Shown: positions 1 through 10,439 of the stretch, piece by piece | How positions within the stretch are numbered: position 1 is the stretch's first letter | How the letters are laid out: each line of letters starts with the position of its first letter | From: Petaurus breviceps papuanus | Taxonomy: Eukaryota > Chordata > Mammalia > Diprotodontia > Petauridae | Assembly (NCBI GenBank): GCA_028583685.1 | Contig: JAMXIF010000032.1 | Span: 4,087,711 to 4,151,710 of the forward strand | Direction: 5' to 3' | DNA: 64,000 nt | The notes under the pieces: generated by a model | Seen by the model: the letters and a program-made list of their open reading frames with translations, nothing else | The model's database searches: none | Told to the model about the DNA's origin: nothing | Position numbers and translations under genes: made by a program

Positions 1-38
<38 letters not shown>
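1..38. repeat. (GA)n microsatellite
   Basis: Perfect GA dinucleotide run that begins at or before the left edge of the window, so its true length is unknown. It is followed by purine-rich sequence to about 120. Confidence 0.97.
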
Positions 39-41
<3 letters not shown>

Positions 42-161
42 TTAAACTGTAATACTTGGAGGAGGAAGATTTTTGAAGGAGGAAGAATTTAAGGTAGACC
101 TTGGAGGAAGGGGAAGGAAAAATTCCAGATGTGAGGAAGGACTTGAGCAAAGAGGTAAAGG

Positions 162-370
162 CAGCATAGTAAAAAGGCCACTGGCTCTGGAGACAGAGGA
201 CCTCGATTCAAATTCCACCTTTACATTTACTGGCTGTGTGATCATGGGTAGGTCACCTTACCTCTCTGAATCTTGTTTTCCTTAACTACAAAATAGGGAT
301 AATAAAATTGTCAGTGCCTATCTCACAGGCTAATTATGCAAAACTGCCAGTAAAATCTTAAAGCACTGTG
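162..370 (+). mobile_element. MIR-type CORE-SINE
   Basis: Shows the MIR order: tRNA-like head, CORE region with the 'ctggctgtgtgatc' type motif, then 'aaatagggataataa' and the 'cagtgcctatctcacagg' tail. It is diverged and old, with no target-site duplication visible. Confidence 0.8.
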
Positions 371-645
371 ATAGTATGAGAAAAACTTTATCAGGGTTTG
401 GGGGGAGCTAATGTTTTTATTTTTCCCCTAGCTCTCTCTCTGGCTAGAAGCTTCCATCCTAGAAGCTACAGGCCTCCCCCTAAAATAATCCTGACCTTTC
501 CTCAGCTTTGCATTCAAAGTGGGAAGTCAATTGGATACACCTGGATGAGATCCCACACCTTCCCTCCCAAGCTCTTTGCCCTCTTGAGCATCCCTGAACT
601 TCCCTGTTGCATGGAGTCCTACCCACCAAACAGGGAAGAGTGTCA
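371..645. other. unassigned sequence
   Basis: Nothing recognisable. A 105-codon open frame at 398-715 runs into the next SINE and has no recognisable domain, so it is not called as a gene. Confidence 0.4.
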
Positions 646-647
646 CG

Positions 648-850
648 AACTTGGTTTAGTGATGTGCCATGTCCAGGGAACAGTCAGAGGGCCTGATTTC
701 AAATTTCACTTTTAATATTGACTATATGTGTGAGACAGGGCAAATCACTTTATCTCCCTGGGTCCCAGTTTCCACATCTATAAAATGAGGGGATTGGACT
801 AGATGATCTCTGTGATTCTTTTCAGTTTTAAATTTATAATCCAATCATTC
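648..850 (+). mobile_element. THER1/MIR-like CORE-SINE with L2-type tail
   Basis: Contains a CORE region followed by the 'ggattggactagatgatctc' tail shared by L2 and the SINEs it mobilised. Old and diverged. Confidence 0.75.
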
Positions 851-1300
851 TATGACTTCCTCCCTGAGCCATAGCATAAAGAATATCATATCTAAAGCTT
901 TTATGGCATCCCTGTTTGTATTTCTTCCACAACCCACTTGTGAGGTGGGGAAATGGGATATGGGAGGAAGGAGATACTGCCCCAATGCCCTTCAGTAGAA
1001 TCATTAGGGTAAAAGTCAAACATAGACAACATGATTCCCAGGTCCAAATGCCTTCCAATTCTTGGACTTCCATCCAAAGAGTAATCTTCCTATTCCAAGT
1101 TTGGGAATGGTGGTCAAGGATGTTCTGTTACTGACCTGAGATGGGGGTGCAAAATTTTTGATCCAGAAACTCAAAATTCCTCCATTTATCTCCACAATAC
1201 CTAAATGGCAGAGCCAAAGAGGACCTATCCAAATTGCCATTAAGTTCCTTAATGTAATTGGATGGCTGATAATGTAAATGAATGACCTCATTAGAATATT
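851..1300. other. unassigned sequence
   Basis: No repeat or coding signal that I recognise. Overlapping short open frames on both strands (72-91 codons) have no family resemblance. Confidence 0.4.
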
Positions 1301-1302
1301 TT

Positions 1303-1464
1303 TTGGTGGGGCAGCTAGGTAGTGCAGTGAATAGAGCCCTGGAGTCAGGAGAACCTGAGTTCAAATCCAGCCTCAGACACTTAACACAAAATGTAGCCAT
1401 GTGACCTTGGGGAAATCACTTAACCCCAACTGCCCTCCAAAAAGCAAAAAAAAAAAAAAACCCC
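1303..1464 (+). mobile_element. WSINE1-like SINE with target-site duplication
   Basis: tRNA-derived SINE. It starts with 'ggggcagctaggtagtgcag' (A-box region), carries the B-box-like 'gttcaaatcc', then the 'gtgaccttgggg' CORE-like part, and ends in poly(A). It is flanked by the exact repeat 'agaatatttt' at 1293-1302 and 1465-1474, which fits LINE-machinery insertion. It has the A-rich internal linker 'acacaaaatgtagcc'. Confidence 0.95.
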
Positions 1465-1474
1465 AGAATATTTT

Positions 1475-2014
1475 GGGGTATTTAGAAACATAGATGCTGT
1501 GCCTTAGAAATCACAAACAATGTATCCCCCAATTTCTATTTGAGGAAACTGAGAACCAATGAGGTGATTTATTTGTCTAGTGTATCTGGACCAGGAGGGC
1601 CAGACCTCCTCATTAGGAGTCCAGTGTTCCTCTCCAATTCATCAAAATGTCTTCCTTTTGCTTTATTTTATGACCAGGTTAAGCAACAATAAGTAGTATC
1701 TCAAAGGACTTTGCATTGTGTGTATAAGTTCATTAAACTGACAAAAGTGCATGGCAGCATCCTCCCAGCCATAACAGTGCCATCCCTCCCAAGATCTAGT
1801 ACTTCCATCAAACTCAGCTGGAGCTGATAAGATAGAAACATGCCTGCTGGTGCTGGAATGGGGCTGATGAGGTGAGAGCCGAATGAAGATTTCTATCTCT
1901 GTACAGCCTATTGAATTGTCTATCCAGGTGTCAGGCTTGACTGGGAAGTGAAGGGCAAAACTTCTCAGGTGAAATGTAAACTTGACCCAATTCAGAAAGG
2001 AAACTAGGAACAAT
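1475..2014. other. unassigned sequence
   Basis: No recognisable repeat or gene. A 148-codon minus-strand open frame (1663-2109) overlaps the next L2 fragment and shows no domain. Confidence 0.4.
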
Positions 2015-2760
2015 GAGGAAGGTAATTCAATTAATAAACATGTATTAGGAACCTTGGAAGGGCCAGATACTGTACTAGGCATTGAAGCAGATGCAAAGAT
2101 GAGGGGCATAGGATGTACTTTCAGAGAGCTTGTAGTCTAGTAAGACAGAAAAAACTTATATGCAAATAATCATAGTACAAAAAACCCTAATGCTCAAATA
2201 GACCTGTGATTTCATTAATTTGGATGTCCCCTCCAAATACTCAGTTACAGTCCATCCAGGTCTGCCCATCCTAGGTCTCTTGCCCAATCACAAACTCTAA
2301 AGAGTTGTTGGAACCTAGAACAAATCACATTGAGTTTCAAAGTGTGACCCACTTTGACCTGCCCTCCCATAATTGTATAAGTTTCCAATATGGGCCTGGA
2401 AGTAAGCTGTGCCAGTCTTTCAAAGACCAGCCTAACTAAGGACGGAGAGGCTTACCATAGTTAGGTTGACTACTAGGTGATAGATTCTTTGTCCCTGAAA
2501 CCAACAGAATCTACTGTTTAAAATAGATATAAGCAAATAGTTAAATGACTTTACAAAAGAGAGATATGACTTATGCCTAGCAATACCAGGACAATTTCAC
2601 AGAGGGGATGATATTTAACCTGGACCCCAAAGAATTAGTAATATTTTCGTGTGCGAAGGTAGAGGAATGGGGAAGTGAAGAGACAGGCATTTCAGACATA
2701 GGGAAGACAATGAAGAAGACACAGACCCTGCTGCTTACTAAAGGGAGAGACCTAATCATC
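2015..2760 (-). mobile_element. L2 LINE 3' region, interrupted
   Basis: Read on the minus strand this is the L2 3' UTR and terminus. The plus strand shows the 'aataaacatgtattagg' terminus, then the spacer and the 'acctggacc' 3'-UTR block near 2620. About 2200-2485 is a different old insert beginning 'ctgtgatttcattaat'. That phrase recurs at 35167, so it marks another repeat family. Confidence 0.65.
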
Positions 2761-2937
2761 AAAGTGAGAAGACAATTTGGATAAAGGTTTGCAGGTGCTG
2801 AGAGCCTGATCGGGACTTTCTATCCATGCCCTCATTCTGTCACCTACCAGTCATGGCTTTGCAATAAAATACACCCTCTTTCTCTTTATAGCAACAATAT
2901 GGCCGAAGTAACCACATCAAAACATTTGTCACCTCTT

Positions 2938-3122
2938 ACTAGATCTGGTTCTGGAGTCAGAGGCTTTGAATTTAAATTTTGCCTCTGACACTAGCTGTGT
3001 GACCTCAGATGGGTGGGTTACTGATCCCCCTCTCTGAGTCTCAGATTCTTCATTTATAAAATGAAGAAGTGGCATTAGATGACTTCTTATGACTTTTTCA
3101 GAACTAAATCTATGCTCCCTCT
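2938..3122 (+). mobile_element. MIR/THER1-like CORE-SINE
   Basis: Head 'ggttctggagtcagagg', core 'ctagctgtgtgacctcag' and L2-type tail 'gcattagatgacttctta'. Diverged. Confidence 0.8.
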
Positions 3123-3479
3123 AGAGATGTTGGTTAATTCTACCTAGACAGTTTAGGAATTCAGGTAGTTACCTTCAGATAGACAGTGGTAATTTGGGTT
3201 AGCTGTGCCAACATAACCCCAACTAGTTTGGCTCACCATAAGCATGGTGAGCCAAGTTTCAGAGATTTAATCAATTGCACCTTTCCATTAAAAATGTAAA
3301 TATCAACATCATAGCCTAAGTATTAACTTTTACATCATAAAAAAATGTGAATAATAAGCTTAAGTCATGATACAATGTAGTGCAGTTTTCAGAGAAAAAA
3401 AAACCAACAGCAAAAAACATCCCAGGTATAGATTGGGCCCTGTGTCATTAAATTCAAGTGGTTCAATCACAGTTTAACA
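3123..3479. other. unassigned AT-rich sequence
   Basis: AT-rich, no coding signal and no repeat that I can name. Confidence 0.4.
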
Positions 3480-3960
3480 GAACCTTGGCTTTCCTTTCTA
3501 TTTTCCCTCACTTACAATGCCAAAATGCCCCAGGCCACTGGCCTTTCCTTAGCCTCCTGAGCGGTTTACAGCTGTTTTCCCACAGCTATTTAACTGAGGG
3601 TCATTAATGGTCTGCCCTCAGGTTGCTAGCTGGCTCTTAACTCCCTCTACCTACCAAGTCACTCTCCAGAGAAAAGTCTGCCTTGCTAATCTCAGGGAAG
3701 GCCTTACTCTGCTGCAGGCTCCCTGTGCCTGCAATCTGCTTGATCTTTCCCCTTCTAGATCAGAAAGAGAAAAGCCAGAGAAAGGTACATGCTGCGGTGC
3801 CTTCGCTCCCAGACTGCTGCCGCAAAGCCCAGCCTGCCAGGGTTATCTTTTCCTGACTGAAAAGCAATCAGGCTTCCCAGTCTCTTCAGCCTCACTCCTA
3901 GCTCTGGAACTGAAGTCTCTCATTCATTAATTATATCTGCATAGAATGGACCTATTACTG
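3480..3960. other. repeat-free block, weak conserved-element candidate
   Basis: Mixed composition with a few retained CpGs ('gagcggtttac', 'gctgcggtgccttcgctc', 'gctgccgc') and no recognisable repeat. A 107-codon plus frame spans 3607-3930 but matches no family I know. It could be a conserved non-coding element or simply non-repetitive DNA. Confidence 0.3.
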
Positions 3961-4049
3961 CATCAAAATTCCTAGGGCTTGGACACCTAGTGCCTTGGAC
4001 ACCCTTTGAACTATTGAAAACAGTTTCTAAAAGTCTGCTGTGGTTGATG

Positions 4050-4200
4050 ATTAATTGGATATCTGGTCACAAGTCTGATACTAGCTGGGTGACCTTGGAC
4101 AAGTCCTTTCACATCTCTGAATCTCTGTCCCTTCAACTGTAAAATGAAAGGGTAGGACATGATCAGCTTTAAAGTGACCTTCAACCCTAACTTCAAAGAA
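4050..4200 (+). mobile_element. MIR-type CORE-SINE
   Basis: Core 'ctagctgggtgaccttggac' followed by 'aactgtaaaatgaaaggg' and a tail resembling the L2 end. Old copy. Confidence 0.75.
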
Positions 4201-4213
4201 TATTACAGAATCT

Positions 4214-4461
4214 GCTTCATTTGTTTCAGTCATGTCTAACTCTCTGTGACCTCATTTGGGGTTTTCTTGATAGAGATACTGCAGTGTTTACCATTTCCTT
4301 CCTCAGCCCATTTTACAGATGAGGAACTGAGGCAAACTGGGTTAAGTGACTTGTCCAGGATCAAAGAACTGGTAAATGTCTGAGGTCGGATTTGAACTCT
4401 GGAAGGTGAGTCTTCCTGACGCTAAGCCTGGCACTCTATCCACTGTGCCACCTAGCTGCCT
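4214..4461 (-). mobile_element. MAR1-like SINE with RTE-type tail
   Basis: Reverse orientation: the RTE-like tail ('gtttcagtcatgtctaact') comes first on the plus strand, then 'cattttacagatgagg', the B-box complement 'tttgaactct', and the head complement ending 'cacctagctgcc'. Imperfect flanking repeats ('attacagaatct' at 4202, 'atcatagaatct' at 4462) look like a decayed target-site duplication. Confidence 0.9.
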
Positions 4462-4637
4462 ATCATAGAATCTATTATGATTCTGTTCTAGTGGAGTGAG
4501 GGGAAACTCTGCATGTGCTCCAGCCCCTTTCTGTAGGGACATATGGTCTGGTACCTCGGTCAATAACATGCTCTATACATATGTCCTAATTCTTCCCAAA
4601 TGGTTACAATTAGAATAGCTGAGCCCAGTAAGAGAAT

Positions 4638-5045
4638 CCAATTCAATTAAGTAAATATTTAGTAAGAGCCTACTATGTGTAAAGTAAGGGAAACAAGGTG
4701 GTGCTGTGGTTAGAGCCCTGAGTCTGGAATCAGGACTCATCTTCCTGAGTTCAAGTCTAGCCTGAAACACTCACTAGCTGTGTGACCCTGGAGAAGTCAC
4801 TTAACTCTGTTTGCCTCAGCTTTCCTCATCTGTAAAATGAGCTGGAGAAGGAAATGGCAAAGCACTCCAGTGCTTTTGCTGAGAAAACCCCAAATGGGGT
4901 CATGAAGAGTTGGACACGACTGAAACCACTGAACAGCTACAACAAATGTGTAAAGTGTTCTCCCAGTCACTGGGGCTAGGAAAGCCAAAATAAGACAGTC
5001 TCCTCAAGGAGCTTACATTCTGCTTGGGAGGGGGCACAACATGAA
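4638..5045 (-). mobile_element. L2 3' end split by a MAR1-like SINE
   Basis: The plus strand shows the L2 terminus 'agtaaatatttagtaagagc', which resumes after the SINE at 4946 with 'ctggggctaggaaagcc' and 'aaggagcttacattctgc'. The L2 is older than the SINE. Confidence 0.8.
4686..4945 (+). mobile_element. MAR1-like SINE with exact target-site duplication
   Basis: Full-length SINE: tRNA-like head, core 'gctgtgtgaccctggagaag', 'atgagctggagaaggaaatg', then the RTE-like tail 'ggttggacacgactgaaa'-type sequence ending in 'ctacaacaa'. Exact 11-bp duplication 'atgtgtaaagt' lies at 4675-4685 and 4946-4956, inside the L2. Confidence 0.95.
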
Positions 5046-5049
5046 CACA

Positions 5050-5238
5050 GAAGGGTGGAGCAATGGGTCGAGCTCTGAACTTAGAGAGAGGACAACCTAT
5101 ATTCAGATCCTACCTCAGATACTCACTATCTTCGTGACCCTGAGTAAGTTACTTACCCTCTGTTTCAGGTGACTCGACTATAAATGAAAGGTTTGACTTG
5201 ATGCTCTCTAAAGGTCTAAGTCTATGCACCTATGATCT
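5050..5238 (+). mobile_element. MIR/THER1-like CORE-SINE
   Basis: Diverged head ('ggagcaatgggtcgagc'), core 'cttcgtgaccctgagtaag' and L2-type tail 'gacttgatgctctctaaagg'. It is the target of the next SINE. Confidence 0.7.
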
Positions 5239-5239
5239 T

Positions 5240-5395
5240 TTTTTTTTTGAGGGGGGAAGACAAGGCAATTGGGGTTGTGACTTGCCCCAAGGTCACGCAG
5301 CTAGTAAGTATTTGAACTGTCTGAGGCCAGTTTTGAACTCAGGTCCTCCTGCCTCCAGGACTGGTGCTCTATTCACTGCAGGACCTAGGTGTCCC
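5240..5395 (-). mobile_element. WSINE1-like SINE with exact target-site duplication
   Basis: Reverse copy: poly(T), 'gcaattggggttgtgacttg', B-box complement 'tttgaactcagg', then the head complement. The exact 13-bp duplication 'cacctatgatctt' at 5227-5239 and 5396-5408 marks a recent insertion. Confidence 0.95.
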
Positions 5396-5487
5396 CACCT
5401 ATGATCTTAATACACCAATAGGGTAGGGTGTAAAGTTGGGAGGACAGAGAGGAAAGATCCAACAAAGAATTTTTAAAATCAGATAGA

Positions 5488-5660
5488 TGGGGGCAGCTCG
5501 GTGGCACAGGGAATAGAGCACCAGCCGTGGAGTCAGAAGGACCTGAGTTCAAATCCAGCCTCAGACATTTAATACTTACTTGCTGTGTGACCTTGGGCAA
5601 GTCATTTAACCCCAATTGCCCTGCCTTCCCCCATCCAAAAATAGAACAAAAAATAAAAAT
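5488..5660 (+). mobile_element. WSINE1-like SINE with exact target-site duplication
   Basis: Full-length: 'gggggcagctcggtggcac' head, B box 'gttcaaatcc', 'gtgaccttgggcaagtcatt', and an A-rich tail. The exact 13-bp duplication 'aaaatcagataga' is at 5475-5487 and 5661-5673. Confidence 0.96.
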
Positions 5661-5673
5661 AAAATCAGATAGA

Positions 5674-6234
5674 CTTTTAATAAATCATTTCAGCTAAGCA
5701 TATGTTTGAAATATGTTTTTCACAGACTTAGGATTTAGAATTAAAATTCTGTTATCTCTTTAGGAGTAGCCTCTTGGAGTCCCTCAGTCACAGTAAGACC
5801 ATCAATAAAGACCCAAAGCTTGTTGTCAATTCTCTAGAGAGTCTTCCTTCCTTTATTAGCATGAATCAGTAGAAAAGGCCCATAGCCATTTTCTCAATTC
5901 CCCAAGAGTCTTCTTTCCCTTCCCTAGTATAAATCAGCACCAGTCCATAAGTCCAGGATGTCCATTCCTTCCCCCAATCAACAGTTAAGAACCCAATAAA
6001 AATGTACCAGCTTTCACCAGTTTGGGAAAGGTATGCCCCATTCCTTCCAGGGTTCCAACAGAGTGCCCAATTCCACTATTACCCAAATGGACCCAACACG
6101 TTTCCACTATTTTCCTTCACTGCCTTCATATCACATATCTCCTTAAGAAAGCTGGCTTGGTTTGCTGTCTTCTTATGTGCTCCATGTTTCCTTGTCTGCA
6201 TTAAGACACAAGTGACATTGGAATATCCTCCTAT
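5674..6234. other. unassigned region with imperfect tandem duplication
   Basis: No gene. Two related segments start at 5826 and 5893, offset 67 bp: each begins 'tcaatt', followed by 'gagagtcttccttcc' or 'aagagtcttctttccc', and each contains '(a)tgaatcag'/'ataaatcag'. It may be part of a decayed LTR or another old repeat. Family not identified. Confidence 0.4.
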
Positions 6235-6345
6235 GTAACTCTCTCATTTTATAGATGAGGAAACTTAGGTTAAGTGGTCACACAAATACTAAATAGCAGA
6301 GCTATTTTGATATATAGGTCCCCTGACATTGCTTCCTTCCAGAGA
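6235..6345 (-). mobile_element. MIR fragment
   Basis: Minus-strand CORE signature: 'cattttatagatgaggaaac' on the plus strand, then 'cagagct', and a head remnant. Confidence 0.6.
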
Positions 6346-7560
6346 AGGGCTGACATCTATCTTGTCACTGAAATCCGAGTATAAATATGATTCTTCTTAT
6401 AACAGGCTGGTTTTTACCTTTTCGATAAGAGACAACCAGGATACTTTGGGGCACTTGGTGCCTGGAGAGTTGTATGTGAGAGGAAGATAAAAGCATGGGA
6501 AGGTGGGAAACAGCATAAAGGAGTGGTACCAGAGATAAGCACTAACCAGATCTTGATTAACATCCCTATAGCTCATCCTAGCTAAGACTGTCTGCAGTAC
6601 AGTGTTCTGGGGGAAGGAAGTTCAAATCTGCATTGGGTCTAATAACCCCACTGGCTCCTGAGCTGAGAATGCATTTGAAACAGGAGGAAATTTCAGAGAA
6701 TCAGGAGAAGGTAACAAGGGAGGCCTCCCAGGGTTTGATAGTGAGACCTCATACTGTTTCTCATCCCTTCCCCTTGTGCTCAGTGGTCTACAGAAATAAT
6801 GAAGAAGGAACAATCTGCCAATAATCCCAGTGCCAGAGTGTCATAAGGCAAGGGCAGGGGCCATTATTTGCCCAGGTATTTTGTACTTTGGGGTCTGCAA
6901 CATTGCACTGCATATACTTATTGCCAGAGGGAAGCCAATCACAGAAGCCCATGTGGAGTTTGGAAGGGGCTTCAAGTGTGGTGAAACCACAGAGCTCTAA
7001 GGCACAAGTGAAAGAGGGGGATGTTCTCTCTAAGGAGACAGTGGTCCTACAGAGGAGGTGGGAGGGAGGCTGGATCAGGGAGCTAAGAAATTATGAAAAC
7101 GAAGAACACTTCCAGGAACTAGGAACAAGATCTGAATACCCTATGGGGAGAAGGGAAAGGTCGTTCTGCTGCTGTTTGTTAATAAGGAGTTTAATATGCG
7201 ACTGGAGCCATTTCATTTCCTCACTCAGGACCAGATTAGGAGCAATTCAGGGCTTTATGGTTTATAAATGAATCAGTCTCCTCCTCTAAAGAGTACTGAG
7301 GTCAGAGCAAATGAACTTGGTTTTGCTTGCTGGAATCTTTGGGTGAGTTTATTTAGAGGCCATTCATTTGTTTCCTAGGAGTGGTCTGTCAAAGGATAAA
7401 TCCTCCTTAGAAATTAGAAATGCCTCTGATGCTTACAAATACAAGTCCTTATCTCAATTCTCCATGGTACCCCCATTCTGCTCCTCACTCTTGACTCCTA
7501 GGTTGCTTAGATGTCAAAACCAGTCCCACCGTTGCTTTCAGCAGTCTGCCCATTGCTAGT
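6346..7560. other. unassigned sequence
   Basis: About 1.2 kb in which I recognise no repeat and no gene. A 127-codon plus frame (6888-7271) has ordinary composition and no domain I recognise. Confidence 0.35.
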
Positions 7561-7564
7561 GGAT

Positions 7565-8155
7565 GTATCAATCAGTCAACAAACTGTTTACTAAAGGTTT
7601 GCTATGATCCTGTGAGAGGCATGAGGGGTGCAAAAATAGAGACAAAATTATCTCTGACCTCAAAGAACTTACATCTGATTGTGGGTAGGTACGATGTATA
7701 AGTATGAAGTAATTAGGGGTGTAACACTAGCAGCTGGGAAGGGGCATCAGGTGATGCTTAAGTCCTGAGCTTTGAAAGAAGTTAGAAGTGCTAAGAGGTG
7801 GAAGCCAAGAGGAGAGGTATTCTAGGCATGAGCCCAAGCAAATGAATGGAGAGGGGAGATAGAGTAAGGTGGTTTTTTATTTATTTGTTTTGGATTTTTT
7901 TGTTGTTGTTTTTGGAAAGAATAACAAGAAAACCAGTTGGACTGTAGTAAAGAATTTGTAAAGGGAAGGAATGCAGAATAAGGATGGAAAGACTGACTAG
8001 ATCCAGCTTTTGATCTCAACCAAAGGCGTTTGCATTTGACCCTAGAAGTAATAAGGAACCACTTGAGTTTATAGACTAGGGAAATGGCATGATCAGACTT
8101 GTGCTTTAATAAAAATCACTTTGCCAGTTATGTGGAGAATAGATTAGAAACAGCT
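7565..8155 (-). mobile_element. L2 LINE 3' UTR and terminus
   Basis: On the plus strand it starts at the L2 end ('aatcagtcaacaaactg'), runs through 'tctctgacctcaaagaac' and 'gtattctaggcatgagc', and ends with 'aaaaatcactttgccag' and 'gtggagaatagatta', which are L2 3'-UTR landmarks in reverse. A T-rich stretch at 7872-7916 interrupts it. Confidence 0.8.
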
Positions 8156-8387
8156 TCCTTATCATGGGGTAGTTGCCTCAGGGACTGGGGGGAGAAAGAG
8201 GGACCTTGTCCAAGGCACAATCAAAGATGAGTCTCTGCAAGTTCTTCGGTCATTGATGTTGGTGCTGACATTATGAAAAATGAGTTTCCTTCCTGTTAAC
8301 TTAATAAAGGCAACAGGGCTCTTAAAGGCTCTTCCCAGCAAGTGGGAAGAAGTGGTTCTTTCTATTCACACCAGTTAGATAGGCAAT

Positions 8388-8492
8388 AAGACATATATAT
8401 ATATATATATATATGTACATATATATACATATATGCATATATGTGTGTACATATATATACATATATGCATATATATATAGATATAGATATAT
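8388..8492. repeat. TA/ATAC microsatellite
   Basis: Long alternating TA and ACATATAT run. Confidence 0.97.
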
Positions 8493-8986
8493 CTGATCCT
8501 CATAGTTTCTGGGCTGTCTTCTTCACTCTGGTATAGGACTGACTATTCAGATAATGTTCCTCAGGAAGAAATGTACCTTTCTCTTCTCCACCCCTAACTC
8601 CCTATAAGCCTGGCCCTCTTTTACCTGGAATATGAAGCACTTTATTTATGTCATGAGCTCATCTAGGGAGCTTCCTTCCTAGTTGCAGGAGTAATTCATA
8701 TTTGGAAGGTCTCAGAAGTAACTTTGCTCATTTGCTTTGTTTTTGTTTTTTCCTGGAAGGACGCTTGGATTAGAGATGACAAATTCTTGTCAATTTTGAA
8801 ACCAAGTGGCGGGAAGAGAATCTAGGGGAACAAAAAACAGAAATCAGGGAGAAATTGAGATTTATTCCATAGTCTCTGTGTTTGGCTTTTTGTTTTAGTG
8901 TCTTTTACAAATCCGAAGCTCATAGTAGGATTGATCCTTGACTATCTCATTTATTAACATTGAAATCTTGCTCCAACATCAAACAT
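8493..8986. other. unassigned sequence
   Basis: No gene or repeat recognised between the TA microsatellite and the approximately 200-bp repeat. Confidence 0.35.
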
Positions 8987-9182
8987 GCCAAGGTCACCCA
9001 CTGCATCCCATTACTAGTTATTTTGACTTTTATCTTGCCACTGGACTTCAGTGACTGGAAGAAAGAGTGAAGCTGATGAGTTTGCCCAGCTATGCCTCCT
9101 TTTAAAACCAATTTACGCCTGAGTCAAGATGTCACCCCATGATGTCATTGGTTCTCTTCAAAGATGAAGCGTCAACAATAAG
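8987..9182 (+). repeat. approximately 200-bp interspersed repeat, copy A
   Basis: Shares a series of phrases with 15673-15867 (minus), 38790-38968 and 39623-39820: 'gccactgga', 'agagtgaagctgatga', 'caagatgtcac', 'atgatgtcattggttctctt', and an end in 'gtcaacaata'. Ending in CAACA-type tails and having target-site duplications at one copy make it a retroposon (SINE or truncated LINE). I cannot name the family with certainty. Confidence 0.75.
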
Positions 9183-9224
9183 AAAAAAGGATCTTGAGCT
9201 AATAAAGGGACTGGATTAGATCAT

Positions 9225-9403
9225 AAAGTCACAAGGTTACTGCTTTAGAGCTGGAAGAGATTATAGTACCTCAGAGATCATTTGGTCCAATCCTCTTGTT
9301 TTCCATAAGGAAACTGAGACTGAGAGTGACAAAGTAGCTTGCTCAAGGTCAAAGTGTTAGTAAGTATCAAATCCAGGTTGACCTAGCTCTAAGTCAAAGG
9401 CCC
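9225..9403 (-). mobile_element. MIR-type CORE-SINE
   Basis: Plus strand shows 'gctggaagagattatagtac', then 'aggaaactgagactgagag', 'gcttgctcaaggtcaaagtg'. This is the reverse of the MIR core. Confidence 0.8.
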
Positions 9404-9560
9404 TGGGTCTGAATCATGACAGCCATTTACAACCTGTGACTTTGAGTAACTTTACAGTTTTACATCTCTGGGCCTCAGTTTCTTCACCTGTAAAATGAAG
9501 GGGTTGAACTAAATGACCTCTAATTTCTCCTTTTACTCCAGTCTAGATCTATGATACCAG
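9404..9560 (+). mobile_element. MIR/THER1-like CORE-SINE
   Basis: Plus orientation, abutting the previous minus-strand MIR: 'ctgtgactttgagtaac', 'gggcctcagtttcttcac', and tail 'ggggttgaactaaatgacc'. Confidence 0.8.
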
Positions 9561-9574
9561 AGCCCAGTGTTATT

Positions 9575-10022
9575 ACATTGTTGGGAAACCTTATTTGTTA
9601 ATACTGTCAGCTTTATGTGGCTAGAACATTGTCTAACCCAAAGGCTTCCTGTAGAGATAAGGATGACCTCAGAGACATTCAGGAAGCTGGAGGATCACAA
9701 GGAATTCCACCCAGTCCTTGTATTGGGACTGCTCAAAGTTGGTGTTTTGGGTTCCACCCAAGTTTGTGTTTTGGACTCCCTAAATTAGAGTGACTTACCT
9801 ACTGATATGTGTCCCAAACTACCCATCTCTTGGAGACTACGTACTGCCTATGTGAATGCAATCAGGTAAATGCCCCTACGCCCTTCTCTTGACTCTAGAC
9901 AAAGTAACCTCACAGAGATTTGTAGAGGGAACCACGCCTTCTTTCTAGTTCCCTCTCTACCAAATGACCTAATAAATTTCTTTCTAAGACTATTTCAGAT
10001 TTTGGAGTTTGTCCTCATGACT
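9575..10022 (+). mobile_element. LTR-like unit, probable solitary LTR
   Basis: Length near 450 bp, beginning near 'tgttgggaaac', with a polyadenylation signal in 'cctaataaatttctttc' about 45 bp before a plausible end and short internal repeats ('gttggtgttttgg', 'gtttgtgttttgg'). No internal retroviral region is next to it. It is a fossil whose family and limits are uncertain. Confidence 0.35.
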
Positions 10023-10075
10023 TAATTCCTGGCACATAGTAGGCATTTAACAAATCTTACTGAAATGAATGGAAT
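10023..10075 (+). mobile_element. L2 terminus
   Basis: 'cctggcacatagtaggcatt' followed by 'taacaaatcttactgaa' is the L2 3' end. Confidence 0.65.
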
Positions 10076-10169
10076 TTATCTCAGTTCCCCTTAGCCTCAA
10101 GGTATTGAGGAGACTGAGAGGACACAGAACACCTAGAGGGGACTTGGAGAAAAAAAAAGGCTCTAAATT

Positions 10170-10304
10170 GGGCAGCTAGGTGGCACAATAGATAGAGCAC
10201 TGACCCTGGAGCCAGGAGGACCTGAGTTCAAATGTGGCCTCAGATATTTACTGGCTATGTGACACTGGACAAGTCACTTAACCTCTATTGCCTCCCAAAA
10301 AGGG
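10170..10304 (+). mobile_element. WSINE1/MAR1-head SINE, short
   Basis: Head 'gggcagctaggtggcacaat', B box 'gttcaaatgt', core 'atgtgacactggacaagtc', ending in 'cctcccaaaaa'. Flanked by an imperfect repeat ('ggctctaaat' and 'gactctgaat'). Confidence 0.85.
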
Positions 10305-10439
10305 GGGAGGGTAGACTCTGAATGGGAAGGATGGGGACTAGAGACAAACTTTACAATCATACTGTGTGATCTGTTCCTGCCTATATGATTGTTAAGCTTG
10401 GAGAACTTGGGAGAGATAATCTTAATGTCTCATGTTTGA

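Noticed and set aside
1303-1464. tRNA gene (A and B box visible)
   Set aside because: The boxes belong to the tRNA-derived head of a SINE. No cloverleaf or mature tRNA end is present; the same applies to all other SINE copies.
1663-2109. 148-codon minus open frame
   Set aside because: No motif recognised, and part of it is reverse L2 sequence. Such lengths arise by chance in 64 kb.
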